Shown: positions 23,120 to 35,973, numbered from the stretch's first letter. The stretch is DNA of 64,000 nucleotides from an uncultured Pelagibacteraceae bacterium (GCA_902573905.1 CACGLL010000001.1:1-64000); one strand, 5' to 3'. Made by a program: numbers and translations. Notes: a model not told the origin generated them from the sequence alone.

Positions 23120-25069
23120 ATGAAAGCGCAAGTACTGCTGCCTAAAATATTCAATTTTTCATTCACATACAAAACAAAAAAAGAAAAATTGACCCCTGGT
23201 GATATTGTTGAAATCCCTTTTGGAAAGGAAAAGGTGATTGGTGTTGTGTGGCCAGACAAAAGTTTAACTCCAAAAGACATAAAAATTAAAAATATTCATA
23301 AAAAAATAGGCAAAATTTCTTTAAATAAAAATTTCATTAATTTCATTAAATGGTTTGCGATGTACAACGTAACACCCTTAGGGCTTGTTCTTAAAATGGT
23401 TATTGGAGGAAATAAAAATTTATTTATAAAAAATGATAAAAATTTTGACCTAAGAATTATTAAAGCAAAAAAATTTGATTTAAATCAAGAACAAAATAAT
23501 GCTTTAAAATTTTTAAATTCAAAAAATAATAGATTTGATGTTTCTGTCCTTCAAGGAACAACTGGTTCAGGCAAAACACTTGTATATTTTGAGAGAATAA
23601 AAAAAATTATTGCTGAAAATAAGCAAGCTTTAGTTTTGCTTCCTGAAATCTTTTTAACTAATGAATTTAAGACAAGGTTCTATGACTTTTTTGGTTTCGA
23701 ACCTGCAATTTGGCATTCGAAAATAACGCCAAAAAATAAAAGAATTATTTGGAATGGTGTAATTAATAATAATATTAAATTAGTAATTGGAGCGAGATCC
23801 TCTTTGCTTTTACCTTTTAAAAAACTTGGAGTTATAATAGTTGATGAAGAACATGACACTTCTTACAAGCAAGATGAAGGTGTAATATACCACGCGAGAG
23901 ATATGGCAATAGCCAGAGCCTCTTTTGAGAAAATACCCATTCATTTAGTTAGTTCTATACCATCGCTAGAAACTTTTAATAATATTCAAAATAAAAAATT
24001 TCGACATTTTAAAATCAACAAAAGATATGCCGACTATCCTTTACCAAAAACGAAAATTGTAAATTTAAATTTAAAAAAAATAAAGAATAGTTTAATTTCT
24101 GATGAGAGTATTAAAATTGTCAAAAAATTTCTTGAGAAAAATGAGCAGGTTTTATTCTTTTTAAATCGAAGAGGTTATGCTCCATATTTAATTTGTAAAA
24201 ACTGTGGATATAAGCAAATCTGTAATAATTGCTCGATGTATTTAACATTTCACAAAATAAAAAATAAAGCTGTTTGTCATCATTGTTCTTCTGAAAAAAA
24301 AATATCTAATAAATGTAAAGATGAAAAAAATTGTAATTTTATAATGTATGGACCAGGTGTTGAAAAAATTTATGAGGAAGTAAGTAAATTATTTCCTACT
24401 AGAAAAATAGAAATTTTTTCAAGTGATTATATGAAAAAAAAAGATCACACAAATTCCTTATTTAATAGAATCAGAAATAATCAGGTGGATATTTTAGTTG
24501 GAACTCAGATGATTTCAAAAGGTTTCAATTTTCCTAAGTTAAATTGTATAGTTGTAATTGATGCAGATTTTTCAGGAAGAGGTTATGACCTAAGGACCAC
24601 TGAAAAAAATATTCAATTGTATAATCAATTAAGTGGAAGAGCTGGTAGATTTAGCTCTGAGTCTTTAATTGTTTACCAAACATTATCTCCAGAGAATATT
24701 ACTTTAAATGAGTTGATAAAAAACAATCCTGATGAAATTTTAAAAAAAGAACTTATTACAAGAAAAGAAAATTCCCTACCTCCTTTTTGTAGACTTATTG
24801 CAATAATTATATCATCAAATAATCAATCTTTAAGTATTAAAGGAGCTAGAGAAATAAAAAAACGTATTAGTATGATTAATGGTTTAGAAATCATGGGCCC
24901 TGTGGACTCACCTTTACTAAAGATAAAAAAAAAATTTAGATCAAGATTATTAATTAGGTTTAGTGAGAAAAGCTTGAAGCAAAAAATGATTTCCAACCTT
25001 CTAAATTCATTGAAAATCTCAAGTAAAATTAAACTTACGGTTGATGTCGATCCCGTTAACTTTGGATAA
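23120..25069 (+). CDS. priA: primosomal helicase PriA
   Basis: 3'-5' DNA helicase that restarts stalled replication forks. The 649 residues are shorter than the roughly 730 of E. coli PriA, with a trimmed N-terminal DNA-binding region. Visible are Walker A GTTGSGKTLVYF (about 146-157), Walker B VDEEHDTSYKQ, the zinc-binding cysteines from CKNCGYKQICNNC through CHHC and on to KCKDEKNC, and motif VI QLSGRAGRF. The genomic position just before atpH is common in alphaproteobacteria. Transcription probably starts again in the 78-base gap to atpH. Confidence 0.94.
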   Translation: MKAQVLLPKIFNFSFTYKTKKEKLTPGDIVEIPFGKEKVIGVVWPDKSLTPKDIKIKNIHKKIGKISLNKNFINFIKWFAMYNVTPLGLVLKMVIGGNKNLFIKNDKNFDLRIIKAKKFDLNQEQNNALKFLNSKNNRFDVSVLQGTTGSGKTLVYFERIKKIIAENKQALVLLPEIFLTNEFKTRFYDFFGFEPAIWHSKITPKNKRIIWNGVINNNIKLVIGARSSLLLPFKKLGVIIVDEEHDTSYKQDEGVIYHARDMAIARASFEKIPIHLVSSIPSLETFNNIQNKKFRHFKINKRYADYPLPKTKIVNLNLKKIKNSLISDESIKIVKKFLEKNEQVLFFLNRRGYAPYLICKNCGYKQICNNCSMYLTFHKIKNKAVCHHCSSEKKISNKCKDEKNCNFIMYGPGVEKIYEEVSKLFPTRKIEIFSSDYMKKKDHTNSLFNRIRNNQVDILVGTQMISKGFNFPKLNCIVVIDADFSGRGYDLRTTEKNIQLYNQLSGRAGRFSSESLIVYQTLSPENITLNELIKNNPDEILKKELITRKENSLPPFCRLIAIIISSNNQSLSIKGAREIKKRISMINGLEIMGPVDSPLLKIKKKFRSRLLIRFSEKSLKQKMISNLLNSLKISSKIKLTVDVDPVNFG

Positions 25070-25147
25070 TTTTTAAATTGGCAACTTGATCAAGGTAAAC
25101 TCTTATGATACGACACGCTCATTATTTCACATTAATTTCAATAAAAA

Positions 25148-25705
25148 ATGAGTACAAATAAATCTTTCTCAACAGAAACTTCAGAGAGATACTCCCGTGC
25201 GCTTTTTGAAGTAGCGCAAGAAGCTAGTGAATTAGAGAAAACAGAAAATGACATAAAGAACTTTGCCTCTTTATTGAACAATAGTCTTGAAATAAAAAAT
25301 TTCATACATAATCCAACTCAAAGTAAAGTTAATCAAAATAATGCATTAAAACTATTAGCTGAAAAATTAGACCTTTCAAAAAATTTAAAAAACTTTATGT
25401 TTTTATTAATAGAAAAAAGAAGAATATTTTTTGTTGAAAAAATTATTGATAGTTTTTTAAAATTATGTGCAAAAAAAAGAGGTGAAGTTAAAGCTTCGTT
25501 AATATCTTCAAAAGAATTATCAGAAACTGAACTTGAGAATATAAGTAAAGAACTATCTTCTTCATTAAGCTCTACTATAAAATTTAACTACAAGGTTGAT
25601 AAAGAACTAATCGGAGGATTAAAACTTCAACTTGGAAGCTTTATGATCGATACTTCGATTAAAAATAAATTAAATAAATACAAACAAGAAATGTTAGAAA
25701 ATTAA
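25148..25705 (+). CDS. atpH: F1 ATP synthase delta subunit
   Basis: Peripheral-stalk subunit linking the F1 head to subunit b. The 185 residues match the OSCP/delta family: [13 protein letters not shown] at the N-terminus and [21 protein letters not shown] near the end. It begins the order atpHAGDC; the membrane a, b and c subunits are not in this window, as is usual in alphaproteobacteria where they form a separate cluster. The 78-base upstream gap contains TATGAT at 25104-25109, a possible -10 box without a clear -35. Confidence 0.95.
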   Translation: MSTNKSFSTETSERYSRALFEVAQEASELEKTENDIKNFASLLNNSLEIKNFIHNPTQSKVNQNNALKLLAEKLDLSKNLKNFMFLLIEKRRIFFVEKIIDSFLKLCAKKRGEVKASLISSKELSETELENISKELSSSLSSTIKFNYKVDKELIGGLKLQLGSFMIDTSIKNKLNKYKQEMLEN

Positions 25706-25706
25706 T

Positions 25707-27229
25707 ATGTCTATAAATCCTTCAGAAGTTACTAAATTACTTAAAGATCAAATTAAAAATTTTGGTGAAAAAGCTGAAGTTTCAGAAATTGGAAAAGTTT
25801 TATCAGTTGGTGATGGAATCGCACGAGTTTACGGTTTGGACAATGTCCAGGCTGGAGAAATGGTTGAGTTTGAAGATGGTTCCAAAGGTATGGCATTAAA
25901 TCTAGAAAATGACAATGTTGGAGTTGTAATTTTTGGAGATGATAGAAAAATTAAAGAAGGCGATACAATAAAAAGAACTAACGCAATTGTGGATGTTCCG
26001 GTTGGAAAAGAATTATTAGGAAGAGTGGTTGATGGTTTAGGAAATCCAATAGATGGAAAAGGAGCTATCTCTTCTAAAGATAGAAAAAGAGTTGAAGTAA
26101 AAGCACCAGGAATAATTCCTAGACAATCTGTTAGTGAACCAATGCAGACAGGTTTAAAATCTATTGACTCACTTATACCTGTAGGAAGAGGCCAAAGGGA
26201 ATTAATTATCGGTGATAGACAAACAGGTAAAACAGCAGTTGCAATTGATGCAATAATCAATCAAAAAAAAATAAATGAGTCCTCTGATGAAAAGAAAAAA
26301 CTTTATTGTGTTTATGTAGCGATTGGACAAAAACGTTCAACTGTAGCTCAAATAACGAAAACTTTAGAAGAAGCAGGTGCACTTAAATATACAACAATAG
26401 TTGCTGCAACAGCATCAGACTCTGCACCACTTCAGTTTTTAGCTCCTTATACTGGCTGCACAATAGGTGAATATTTTAGAGATAACGGAATGCATGCGTT
26501 AATAGTTTACGACGACTTGTCAAAACAGGCAGTAGCATATAGACAAATGTCACTTTTACTTAGACGACCTCCAGGAAGAGAAGCTTACCCTGGTGATGTT
26601 TTTTATCTTCACAGTAGACTTCTAGAAAGATCTGCAAAATTAAGTGACGCTAATGGAGGCGGATCATTAACTGCATTACCAATTATTGAGACACAAGCAG
26701 GTGATGTTTCTGCTTATATTCCAACAAATGTAATTTCTATTACCGATGGACAAATATTTTTAGAAACTGAATTATTTAACCAAGGAATAAGACCTGCTGT
26801 TAACGTTGGTTTATCCGTATCGCGAGTAGGGTCTGCAGCACAAACAAAAGCCATGAAAAAAGTAGCTGGCTCAATTAAGTTAGAACTTGCTCAATACAGA
26901 GAAATGGCAGCCTTCGCTCAATTTGGATCAGACTTAGATGCTTCTACTCAACAACTATTAAATCGAGGAGCAAAATTAACAGAATTATTAAAACAAGACC
27001 AATACTCTCCAATGACTGTCGCAGAACAAGTAATTTCAGTTTTTGCTGGAGTAAAAGGATATTTGGATGATGTTGATTTAGGAAAAATTAAAGGATTTGA
27101 GAAAGATATAATCGAAAAAGTCAAAAATGAAAAACCAGAAATTATTGAAGATATTCAATCCTCAGGGAAATTAGATGAAGATACAGAAAATCAATTAAAA
27201 CAAGTAATAGAGGAATATAAGAAAAAATA

Positions 27230-27230
<1 letters not shown>
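25707..27230 (+). CDS. atpA: F1 ATP synthase alpha subunit
   Basis: Non-catalytic nucleotide-binding subunit of F1. The 507 residues have an intact Walker A GDRQTGKT (about 170-177), [16 protein letters not shown] for Walker B, the [22 protein letters not shown] signature, and the arginine-finger region [10 protein letters not shown]. Length is normal. It lies one base after atpH, and its stop overlaps the atpG start (TAATG). Confidence 0.98.
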
Positions 27231-29495
<2,265 letters not shown>

Positions 29496-29496
<1 letters not shown>

Positions 29497-29882
29497 TGCC
29501 AGATAAGTTTACAGTTGAAATAATAAGTCCAGATCAAACAATTTTAAAGCAAGAAACGAATGAAGTAATAATTCCTTCTTTTGAAGGCCAGATGGGAATT
29601 TTAAATAATCATATCCCTCTAATCACATTTTTGAGACCCGGGATTATTACAATAAAGGCTGAAGGTGAAAAAAGATATTATGTAGAAGAGGGAACAGTTG
29701 AGTTTTCAAATAATAACTTATTAATTTTAACTTCAACTGCTATCGATCTAGTTAATCTAGATAAAAGTAAAATCAACGAACTTCTCCAAAAAGCAGAGGT
29801 AAACTTAAATAATCAGTCTACTGATAAAGAAAGATACATAGCGTCTTACAAATTAGAAACTCTAAAAGAAATTAGCCAATAA
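29496..29882 (+). CDS. atpC: F1 ATP synthase epsilon subunit
   Basis: Rotor-associated regulatory subunit. The 128 residues show the beta-sandwich domain with FEGQMGILNNHIPLIT and YYVEEGTVEFSNNNLLIL, followed by a shortened helical C-terminal part. It overlaps atpD by one base and ends the atpHAGDC cluster, running 11 bases into the convergent nudix gene. Confidence 0.94.
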
Positions 29883-30342
29883 CCAGGTTAATCTCTTTCA
29901 GAAGATTAAGATATAAATCTTTTTTAAAATTAACTATTACTTCAGGTAACAATTTAGGTTCTATCCATTTCCAATCTATAAATTCAGCGTGTTTTGTATT
30001 TAAATTTATCTCTTCTTCCTCTCCTAAGAATCTTGTGATAAACCATTTTTGTTTTTGTCCTCTGTATTTACCTTTCCAAATTATACCAACTAAATTTTCA
30101 GGTAATTCATATTGATAAATTTTGTCAATTTCTTTGATAATTTCAATATTTTGAATACTAGTTTCTTCCAACAATTCTCTCTTCATTGCAGTGATATAGT
30201 CTTCTCCCTCATCTACACCACCTTGTGGCATTTGCCATTTATCTCCAGGATTATCTTTTCTTTTACCTACAAAAATTTTATTTTTTTTATTTAAAACTAT
30301 TATGCCAACTCCTGTCCTTAATGGGAGTTTTTGTTCTTTCAT
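29872..30342 (-). CDS. rppH: RNA pyrophosphohydrolase (nudix)
   Basis: Nudix hydrolase of the RppH family, which removes pyrophosphate from 5'-triphosphorylated mRNA and opens it to decay. The 156 residues show PLRTGVGIIVLNKKNKIFVGKR, the QMPQGGVDEGED lead-in, and the nudix box with AMKRELLEETSI. KGQKQKW-like sequence in the second half is typical of RppH. It is the last gene of the minus-strand run that begins at rplU, and it overlaps the atpC 3' end by 11 bases. Confidence 0.9.
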   Translation of the reverse strand: MKEQKLPLRTGVGIIVLNKKNKIFVGKRKDNPGDKWQMPQGGVDEGEDYITAMKRELLEETSIQNIEIIKEIDKIYQYELPENLVGIIWKGKYRGQKQKWFITRFLGEEEEINLNTKHAEFIDWKWIEPKLLPEVIVNFKKDLYLNLLKEINLVIG

Positions 30343-30343
30343 C

Positions 30344-31477
30344 TTAAGAATTGAAAAGTTTAATAGCGTAATTTAATTGGTTATCTTTTTCTGATTTAAT
30401 TTTAAAATCATCACCAATCTCTTCTACCAAAATGTCAGGTATGACACCAACTTCAGAAATAGATTTACCAGATGGAAGATAGTATTTTGAAATTGTTAAT
30501 CTAATACCTCCACCATTTTTTAATGGTATTATAGATTGAACCGATCCTTTGCCGTAAGAGCTTTCACCTAAAATTATTGCTCTCTTATGATCTTTTAACG
30601 CACCAGCGAATATTTCAGCCGCAGATGCTGACCCATTGTTTATAAGTACAATAATTGGTTTTCCCTTAACTTCATCACCTTTTCTTGCAAAAAATTTTCT
30701 TGTTTCAGAAACATTTCTACCTTTTGTTGAAACTATTTCACCATCATCCAAGAAAAAATCAGTTATGTTAATTGCTTGTGTAAGAAGTCCTCCAGGATTA
30801 TTCCTTAAATCGAGAATATAACCCTTAATTTTTTTATTTTTCTCAAAATTTTTAATCGATTTTAAGAATTGTTTATCGCTATTTTCATTAAAAGATTTTA
30901 ATCTTATATATCCAATATTTTTTTCTTTACTTATAATTTCAGAATTAACAGATCTAACTTCTATTATTTTTCTAGTTATTTTAAATTCTAAAGGTTTTTT
31001 TACATTTTTTCTTCTAATCGTAAGATTAATCGAAGTTCCAACTGGTCCTCGCATTAATTTTACAGCTTCCATTAAAGTTTTACCTTGAACTTGATCTTCA
31101 CCAATTTTTACAATGTAATCACCAGCTTTAATTCCGGCCTCAGCAGCCGGTGTATCGTCAATAGGTGAAATAACTTTTACTACTCCAGCTTCCATTCCAA
31201 TTTCTATTCCAAGACCACCAAACTCACCTTTTGTATCAGTTTGCATTTCTTTAAAAAGCTCAGGAGACATGTAGGCAGAATAAGGATCTAAAGACTGCAA
31301 AACACCATTAATTGCTGAGTCCATCATTTTAGTTTGATCTACTTCATCTACATAATCTTTTTTAATATTTTCAAGGACTTCACCAAACAAATCAATTTTT
31401 TCATAAAGATCATTTTTGGAGAATGCAGTTGTGTTTAAATTAAATATAAATATTAAAAAAAATAAAAATTTTCTCAT
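30344..31477 (-). CDS. ctpA: carboxy-terminal processing protease (S41)
   Basis: Periplasmic serine protease of family S41. The 377 residues start with a signal peptide (1 to about 20), then a helical segment with GVLQSLDPYSAYM, a PDZ domain (about 90-175, GLGIEIG and GIKAGDYIVKIGE), and the protease core with the Ser in NNGSASAAEIFAGAL and the Lys in YGKGSVQSI. It overlaps rsfS by four bases and is followed one base later by rppH, an arrangement familiar in alphaproteobacteria. Confidence 0.94.
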   Translation of the reverse strand: MRKFLFFLIFIFNLNTTAFSKNDLYEKIDLFGEVLENIKKDYVDEVDQTKMMDSAINGVLQSLDPYSAYMSPELFKEMQTDTKGEFGGLGIEIGMEAGVVKVISPIDDTPAAEAGIKAGDYIVKIGEDQVQGKTLMEAVKLMRGPVGTSINLTIRRKNVKKPLEFKITRKIIEVRSVNSEIISKEKNIGYIRLKSFNENSDKQFLKSIKNFEKNKKIKGYILDLRNNPGGLLTQAINITDFFLDDGEIVSTKGRNVSETRKFFARKGDEVKGKPIIVLINNGSASAAEIFAGALKDHKRAIILGESSYGKGSVQSIIPLKNGGGIRLTISKYYLPSGKSISEVGVIPDILVEEIGDDFKIKSEKDNQLNYAIKLFNS

Positions 31478-31821
31478 AATGTGGCTCTCTCTTTAGGTAT
31501 TTCCTCAGACCACATTTTTTCAAGGTCGTAAAACTCTCTTTTTTCAGGATTAAAAATGTGAACTATTACATCATGGGCATCTACTAATTTCCAATCATTA
31601 CTATCTTTTCCCTCTATTCTACAATTTTCAATTCCTTTTTTTTTAAGTTCATTAACAAGAATTTCAGAAAGTGATTGAAGATGTTTTGAAGATGTGCCTG
31701 AGGCAATTATCATGTAATCGGCTATATAGGACTTATTCTTAAGATTTATTGAAGTGATGGTTTGAGCTTTATTATCGTCTAATATTTTTTCGATATTTTT
31801 TTTAATTTCAGCAACTTCCAT
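31474..31821 (-). CDS. rsfS: ribosomal silencing factor RsfS
   Basis: Iojap-family protein that binds L14 and blocks subunit joining during starvation. The 115 residues include the family segment ADYMIIASGTSSKHLQSL (about 30-47), the WKLVDAHDVIVHIF motif and REFYDLEKMW. It follows nadD with a one-base overlap, the classic nadD-rsfS pair, and overlaps ctpA by four bases. Confidence 0.95.
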   Translation of the reverse strand: MEVAEIKKNIEKILDDNKAQTITSINLKNKSYIADYMIIASGTSSKHLQSLSEILVNELKKKGIENCRIEGKDSNDWKLVDAHDVIVHIFNPEKREFYDLEKMWSEEIPKERATL

Positions 31822-32360
31822 TAATTATTTAATCTTGTTTGGTTTTTTAACTGTGTAGATGAAATTGTAAAATGTTTGTTTTTGATGAATATGATTTTAT
31901 TTTTAAAATTTTTAACCACAATTGATTTCATTCCTTTTCTATCATATCCCCTCCTAGAAAAAACAATTAATTTCACTAATTTTACAACTTTTTTCCAGCT
32001 TTTCCACTTGTGAAATCTGATTAAATTATCAGAACCAATTATAAAATATATATTCTTTATATTTTTTTTTCTTATAAAGTAATTAATCATATCAATAGTT
32101 CTGGGGGACTTGATGATATTTTCTAGATGCATTATTTGAATTTTTTTTTGTGTTCTAGAAATTTTTTTTGCATACTTAATTCTTTCATCTAAAGTATAAA
32201 AGGTTTCATTCTTAAAGGGGTTTTTTTTGGTTATAATCCAATAAATTTTTTTTAATTTAAATTTTTTAATAGCAATTTTTGATATGCTCAAGTGTCCTTT
32301 ATGTGCAGGATCAAAACTACCTCCCAATATTCCGATATATTTTTTTTGGATATTCACCAT
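31821..32360 (-). CDS. nadD: nicotinate-nucleotide adenylyltransferase
   Basis: Adds AMP to nicotinate mononucleotide in NAD synthesis. The 179 residues open with GILGGSFDPAHKGHLSI, containing the nucleotidyltransferase T/HxGH-type site, and later show FIIGSDNLIRFHKW and the C-terminal ISSTQLKN signature (usually ISST-x-IR). It is slightly shorter than typical (about 200). It lies three bases after proA and one base before rsfS. Confidence 0.93.
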   Translation of the reverse strand: MVNIQKKYIGILGGSFDPAHKGHLSISKIAIKKFKLKKIYWIITKKNPFKNETFYTLDERIKYAKKISRTQKKIQIMHLENIIKSPRTIDMINYFIRKKNIKNIYFIIGSDNLIRFHKWKSWKKVVKLVKLIVFSRRGYDRKGMKSIVVKNFKNKIIFIKNKHFTISSTQLKNQTRLNN

Positions 32361-32363
32361 TAA

Positions 32364-33605
32364 TTATGGTCTAATAATTCCTTTTCCAGATACAAGATAC
32401 TTATATGAAGTTAATTGATTAATTCCTACAGGACCTCTAGGTGGAAGTTTGTTAGTAGAGATACCAATTTCTCCACCAAAACCGAATTCACCACCATCTG
32501 CAAATTGAGTTGAAACATTATGCATAGCTATTGAGCTATTAACTCCATTTAAAAAAATTTTGGAGTTTTTTTTGCTATTAGAAATAATACTATCAGTGTG
32601 CATTGTGCCATATTTTAAAATATGTTCGACAGCACTTTTGACGTTTTTAACTGTTTTAACTGAAATAATTGCATCAAGATATTCTGTTTTCCAATCTCTC
32701 TCAGTAGTTTTTTTTAATTTACCTTTAAAAATTTTGTTAATTTTTTTATCAGCTCTAACTTCGCAACCTGAGTCTAAAAGAGTGTTAATGATTTCCTTAG
32801 CATGTGAGCCTAAAGCTTTTTCTTCGATCAGAAGAGTTTCAACCGCACCACAAATACTTGTCCTTCTCATTTTTGCATTAATAATTAAATCCTTCGCCAT
32901 TTTAATATTTGCAGTTTTATCAACATAAATATGGCACAATCCTTCAAGATGACCAATTACATGAACGTTAGAAAATTTTTGTACTTTTGCTACTAGTCCT
33001 TTCCCTCCTCTTGGTACAATTACATCAATGTATGCACTCATTTTTGATAATAGTTGATCTACTATTTTTCTATTTTTTTTTTCAATAAACTGAACACAGT
33101 TTTGATTAATATTATTTTTTCGTAAATTTTCTCTGAACAAGTTAGCTAATAATCTATTTGAATAAAAAGCTTCAGATCCACCTCTTAAAATAGAACAGTT
33201 TCCTGATTTTAAACATAATGCTGCTACATCAGCAGTTACATTAGGTCTGCTTTCATATATTACGCCTATAACCCCAATCGGAGTTGTAACTTTTTTAATA
33301 GTTAAATTATTTGGTCTGCGCCATGTTTCTAAAACTCTTCCAACAGGATCTTTAAACTTTGCTATTTCATTTATTGAGTGTCTAATACCTTCTATTCTCT
33401 TTTTATTTAAAATAAGTCTGTCAACTAAATGTTTTCTTTTAACATTTTTTACGTCTTTTAAATTTTCTTTGATTATCTTATTTGTATTTTTAAAAAGAGA
33501 TTGATTGTAATTTTCTAAAATTTTTTTTATTTTTTTATGTTTAACATTTTTTAAATCCTCAAAGGCTTTTTTCGCATTTTTTCCAACTTTTTCTAAATAA
33601 TTCAT
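32364..33605 (-). CDS. proA: gamma-glutamyl phosphate reductase
   Basis: Second step of proline synthesis: reduces gamma-glutamyl phosphate to glutamate semialdehyde. The 413 residues show PIGVIGVIYESRPNVTADVAA, LRGGSEAFYSN, VPRGGKGLV, the catalytic Cys in MRRTSICGAVETLL, and FGGEIGISTNKLPPRGPVG. Its start directly follows the proB stop. Lys-rich composition agrees with neighbouring genes. Confidence 0.97.
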   Translation of the reverse strand: MNYLEKVGKNAKKAFEDLKNVKHKKIKKILENYNQSLFKNTNKIIKENLKDVKNVKRKHLVDRLILNKKRIEGIRHSINEIAKFKDPVGRVLETWRRPNNLTIKKVTTPIGVIGVIYESRPNVTADVAALCLKSGNCSILRGGSEAFYSNRLLANLFRENLRKNNINQNCVQFIEKKNRKIVDQLLSKMSAYIDVIVPRGGKGLVAKVQKFSNVHVIGHLEGLCHIYVDKTANIKMAKDLIINAKMRRTSICGAVETLLIEEKALGSHAKEIINTLLDSGCEVRADKKINKIFKGKLKKTTERDWKTEYLDAIISVKTVKNVKSAVEHILKYGTMHTDSIISNSKKNSKIFLNGVNSSIAMHNVSTQFADGGEFGFGGEIGISTNKLPPRGPVGINQLTSYKYLVSGKGIIRP

Positions 33606-34697
33606 TTATAATAATACCATATCATCTTTATGAATGACCTCTGTTTTACTTAGATAACCAAGAATTGTTTCTATCTCTTTACTTTGTTTGCCCTTAATTT
33701 TATCTATTTCTACAGAGCTAAATGATGATAGCCCCCGAGCTAGCTGATTATTATTTTGATCTAAGATTATTACATTTTCTCCTTTTTTGAATTTTCCATT
33801 AATTTTAGTTATACCAGCTGCGAGTAAACTTTTACCATTTGATAAAGCTTTAGCTGCTCCGTTATCAATATAAATAGTTCCATTAAAGTTAACGGAGCCG
33901 ATAATCCATTTTTTTTTAGCATCTAATGTAGAAATTTTTGGTAAGAAATGTGTATATTTTTTATTTTTAATCATATTTGAAATTGGATTATTTACTTTAC
34001 CATTAGCAATAAACATATGACTTCCTGAATTCATACAAATTTTAGCCGCATCTAACTTTGTAGCAATACCTCCTGAACCAAATTTGTTTTTCTTGTTATC
34101 TATCATAGATGTTATTTTTTCATTAATTGAAGTTACTTCTCTTACAATTTTTTTTCCTTTCGACTTATCGTATAGTCCATCAACATCAGAAAACAAAATT
34201 AACATATCTGCTCCAATAATTTGAGCCACTCTTGCTGCCAGTCTGTCATTATCTCCATATTTTATTTCACTAGTTGCCGTTGAGTCATTTTCATTGACTA
34301 CAGGGATAGCTTTAAGTTTAAATAAATTATCAAATGTTCTTCTTACATTAATAGCTCTTCTTCTTTGCTCAGTGTCATCTGGACTAATTAAAATTTGGCC
34401 AGTTTTAATCTTATATTTATCAAATATTTTTTGAAATTCTCCTGCTAGATGAATTTGGCCAACTGCAGCAATAGCTTGGCTCATTTCTAATTTAATTTTT
34501 CCTTTTTTGATCTTTAGATATTTTTGGCCAAGAGCAATTGCACCTGATGAAACAATTACAAAGTTTTTCCCCTTGCCGTATTTTTTAATATCTTTAATAA
34601 GAGAAGCTACCCACTTTTTTTTGAAAATACCTTTACCGTCAACTACGGTCGCAGATCCAAGTTTTAAAACTATTTTATTTACATTTTTAATTAGCAT
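33606..34697 (-). CDS. proB: glutamate 5-kinase
   Basis: First step of proline synthesis, phosphorylating glutamate. The 363 residues comprise an amino-acid kinase domain (about 1-250; KLGSATVVDGKG, SSGAIALGQKYL, VNENDSTATSEIKYGDNDRLAARVA) and a C-terminal PUA domain (about 270-355). It overlaps obgE by 11 bases and runs straight into proA, so the pair is co-translated within the rplU operon. Confidence 0.97.
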   Translation of the reverse strand: MLIKNVNKIVLKLGSATVVDGKGIFKKKWVASLIKDIKKYGKGKNFVIVSSGAIALGQKYLKIKKGKIKLEMSQAIAAVGQIHLAGEFQKIFDKYKIKTGQILISPDDTEQRRRAINVRRTFDNLFKLKAIPVVNENDSTATSEIKYGDNDRLAARVAQIIGADMLILFSDVDGLYDKSKGKKIVREVTSINEKITSMIDNKKNKFGSGGIATKLDAAKICMNSGSHMFIANGKVNNPISNMIKNKKYTHFLPKISTLDAKKKWIIGSVNFNGTIYIDNGAAKALSNGKSLLAAGITKINGKFKKGENVIILDQNNNQLARGLSSFSSVEIDKIKGKQSKEIETILGYLSKTEVIHKDDMVLL

Positions 34698-35670
34698 ATT
34701 TAATTAATAATTTTTTTATTTTCTGAATGTCTTTGTTAGAATAAACAGATATAACTTCATAATTAGTTTTAATTTTTTTTTTAAATTCTTTTAATTGTTC
34801 ATTTATCTTATTATCATCTAATAAATCTGATTTATTAAATATAATGATTTCTTTCTTTTTTATTAAATCTTTATCATAATTAGATAACTCTGATTTAATT
34901 TTCTTATAAGAATTTAGTAAATCGTCTTCTGATAAATCTATTAAATGAAGTAAAATTTTACACCTTTCTATATGTCTTAAGAATTTATCTCCAAGACCAA
35001 CACCTTTATGTGCACCCTCTACTAAACCAGGAATATCAGCTAAAGTAATTTCTTTCCCTCCGTAGTAAGACACTCCTAAATTTGGATTTATTGTTGTAAA
35101 AGGATAGTTTGCTATTTTTGGCTTAGCTCTTGTCAATGCTGCGAGCAAACTAGATTTACCAGCATTTGGCTTACCAATAATTCCAATATCAGCAATTACT
35201 TTTAATTGAAGCCATATCCAAAATTCTTCACCTAATTTTCCACTAGTTTTTTTTCTTGGTGCTCTATTCGTCGAACTTTTAAATCTTACGTTTCCAAGTC
35301 CACCTTTTCCGCCTGATGCCACAAGATATTTTTCTTTATTTTTTGTAAAGTCATAAATTAAAGTATTATTATCTTCTTCATATACTTGGGTCCCTAAAGG
35401 AACTTTTAAAATCAAATTTTCCCCATTAGCTCCAGTTTTATTTCTTTTACTCCCAGATTTTCCATGTTGAGCTTTAAAATGTTGAGCATACCTGAAATCA
35501 ATTAATGTATTAAGGTTTCTATCTGATTGAACAATTATAGATCCACCGTCTCCACCATCGCCGCCATCTGGTCCGCCATATTCCACAAACTTTTCTCTTC
35601 TAAAGCTTGCGGATCCTGACCCTCCATTTCCAGCTTTAATATAAATCTTCGCTTGATCTAAAAATTTCAT
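34687..35670 (-). CDS. obgE: GTPase ObgE
   Basis: Essential GTPase acting in 50S assembly and stress response. The 327 residues have the glycine-rich Obg fold (1 to about 158; GNGGSGSASFRREKF) and the G domain (about 160-327) with GKPNAGKSSLL (P-loop), the switch motif ADIPGLVEGAHKGVGLG, and NKSDLL. The variable C-terminal OCT domain is absent, as in many alphaproteobacteria. The gene follows rpmA after 40 bases and overlaps proB by 11 bases. Confidence 0.97.
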   Translation of the reverse strand: MKFLDQAKIYIKAGNGGSGSASFRREKFVEYGGPDGGDGGDGGSIIVQSDRNLNTLIDFRYAQHFKAQHGKSGSKRNKTGANGENLILKVPLGTQVYEEDNNTLIYDFTKNKEKYLVASGGKGGLGNVRFKSSTNRAPRKKTSGKLGEEFWIWLQLKVIADIGIIGKPNAGKSSLLAALTRAKPKIANYPFTTINPNLGVSYYGGKEITLADIPGLVEGAHKGVGLGDKFLRHIERCKILLHLIDLSEDDLLNSYKKIKSELSNYDKDLIKKKEIIIFNKSDLLDDNKINEQLKEFKKKIKTNYEVISVYSNKDIQKIKKLLIKYAN

Positions 35671-35710
35671 TCTTATTACAATATAAATAACTTTAGTTAT
35701 TTATATAGAT

Positions 35711-35965
35711 TTAATTGGGGATTACAGAAACAAAAGTTCTGTTTAATTTAGATTTTTTGAATTTTACTTTTCCTTTAATCAAAGAAAAAATTGAGTGGTC
35801 TTTACCCATACCAACATTATCACCAGGATGAATTTTTGTTCCTCTTTGTCTAACTATAATGTTTCCAGGTATAACAATTTGATCACCGTATTTTTTTACT
35901 CCAAGACGTCTACCTTTACTATCTCGGCCGTTTTTCGATGATCCACCTGCTTTTTTAGTTGCCAT
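35711..35965 (-). CDS. rpmA: 50S ribosomal protein L27
   Basis: Large-subunit protein whose N-terminus reaches the peptidyl-transferase centre. The 84 residues begin with [23 protein letters not shown] and contain [21 protein letters not shown], both diagnostic. It lies eight bases after rplU, the near-universal L21-L27 pair, and before obgE. Confidence 0.97.
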   Translation of the reverse strand: MATKKAGGSSKNGRDSKGRRLGVKKYGDQIVIPGNIIVRQRGTKIHPGDNVGMGKDHSIFSLIKGKVKFKKSKLNRTFVSVIPN

Positions 35966-35973
35966 TCAATTTC

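Noticed and set aside
25829-26260. 143-residue reverse-strand frame across atpA
   Set aside because: It lies wholly within a highly conserved gene, is Pro/Ser-rich shadow sequence and has no family motif.
32560-32928. 122-residue plus-strand frame across proA
   Set aside because: Complement of conserved proA codons; hydrophobicity reflects the reverse of Lys-rich coding, with no start signals.
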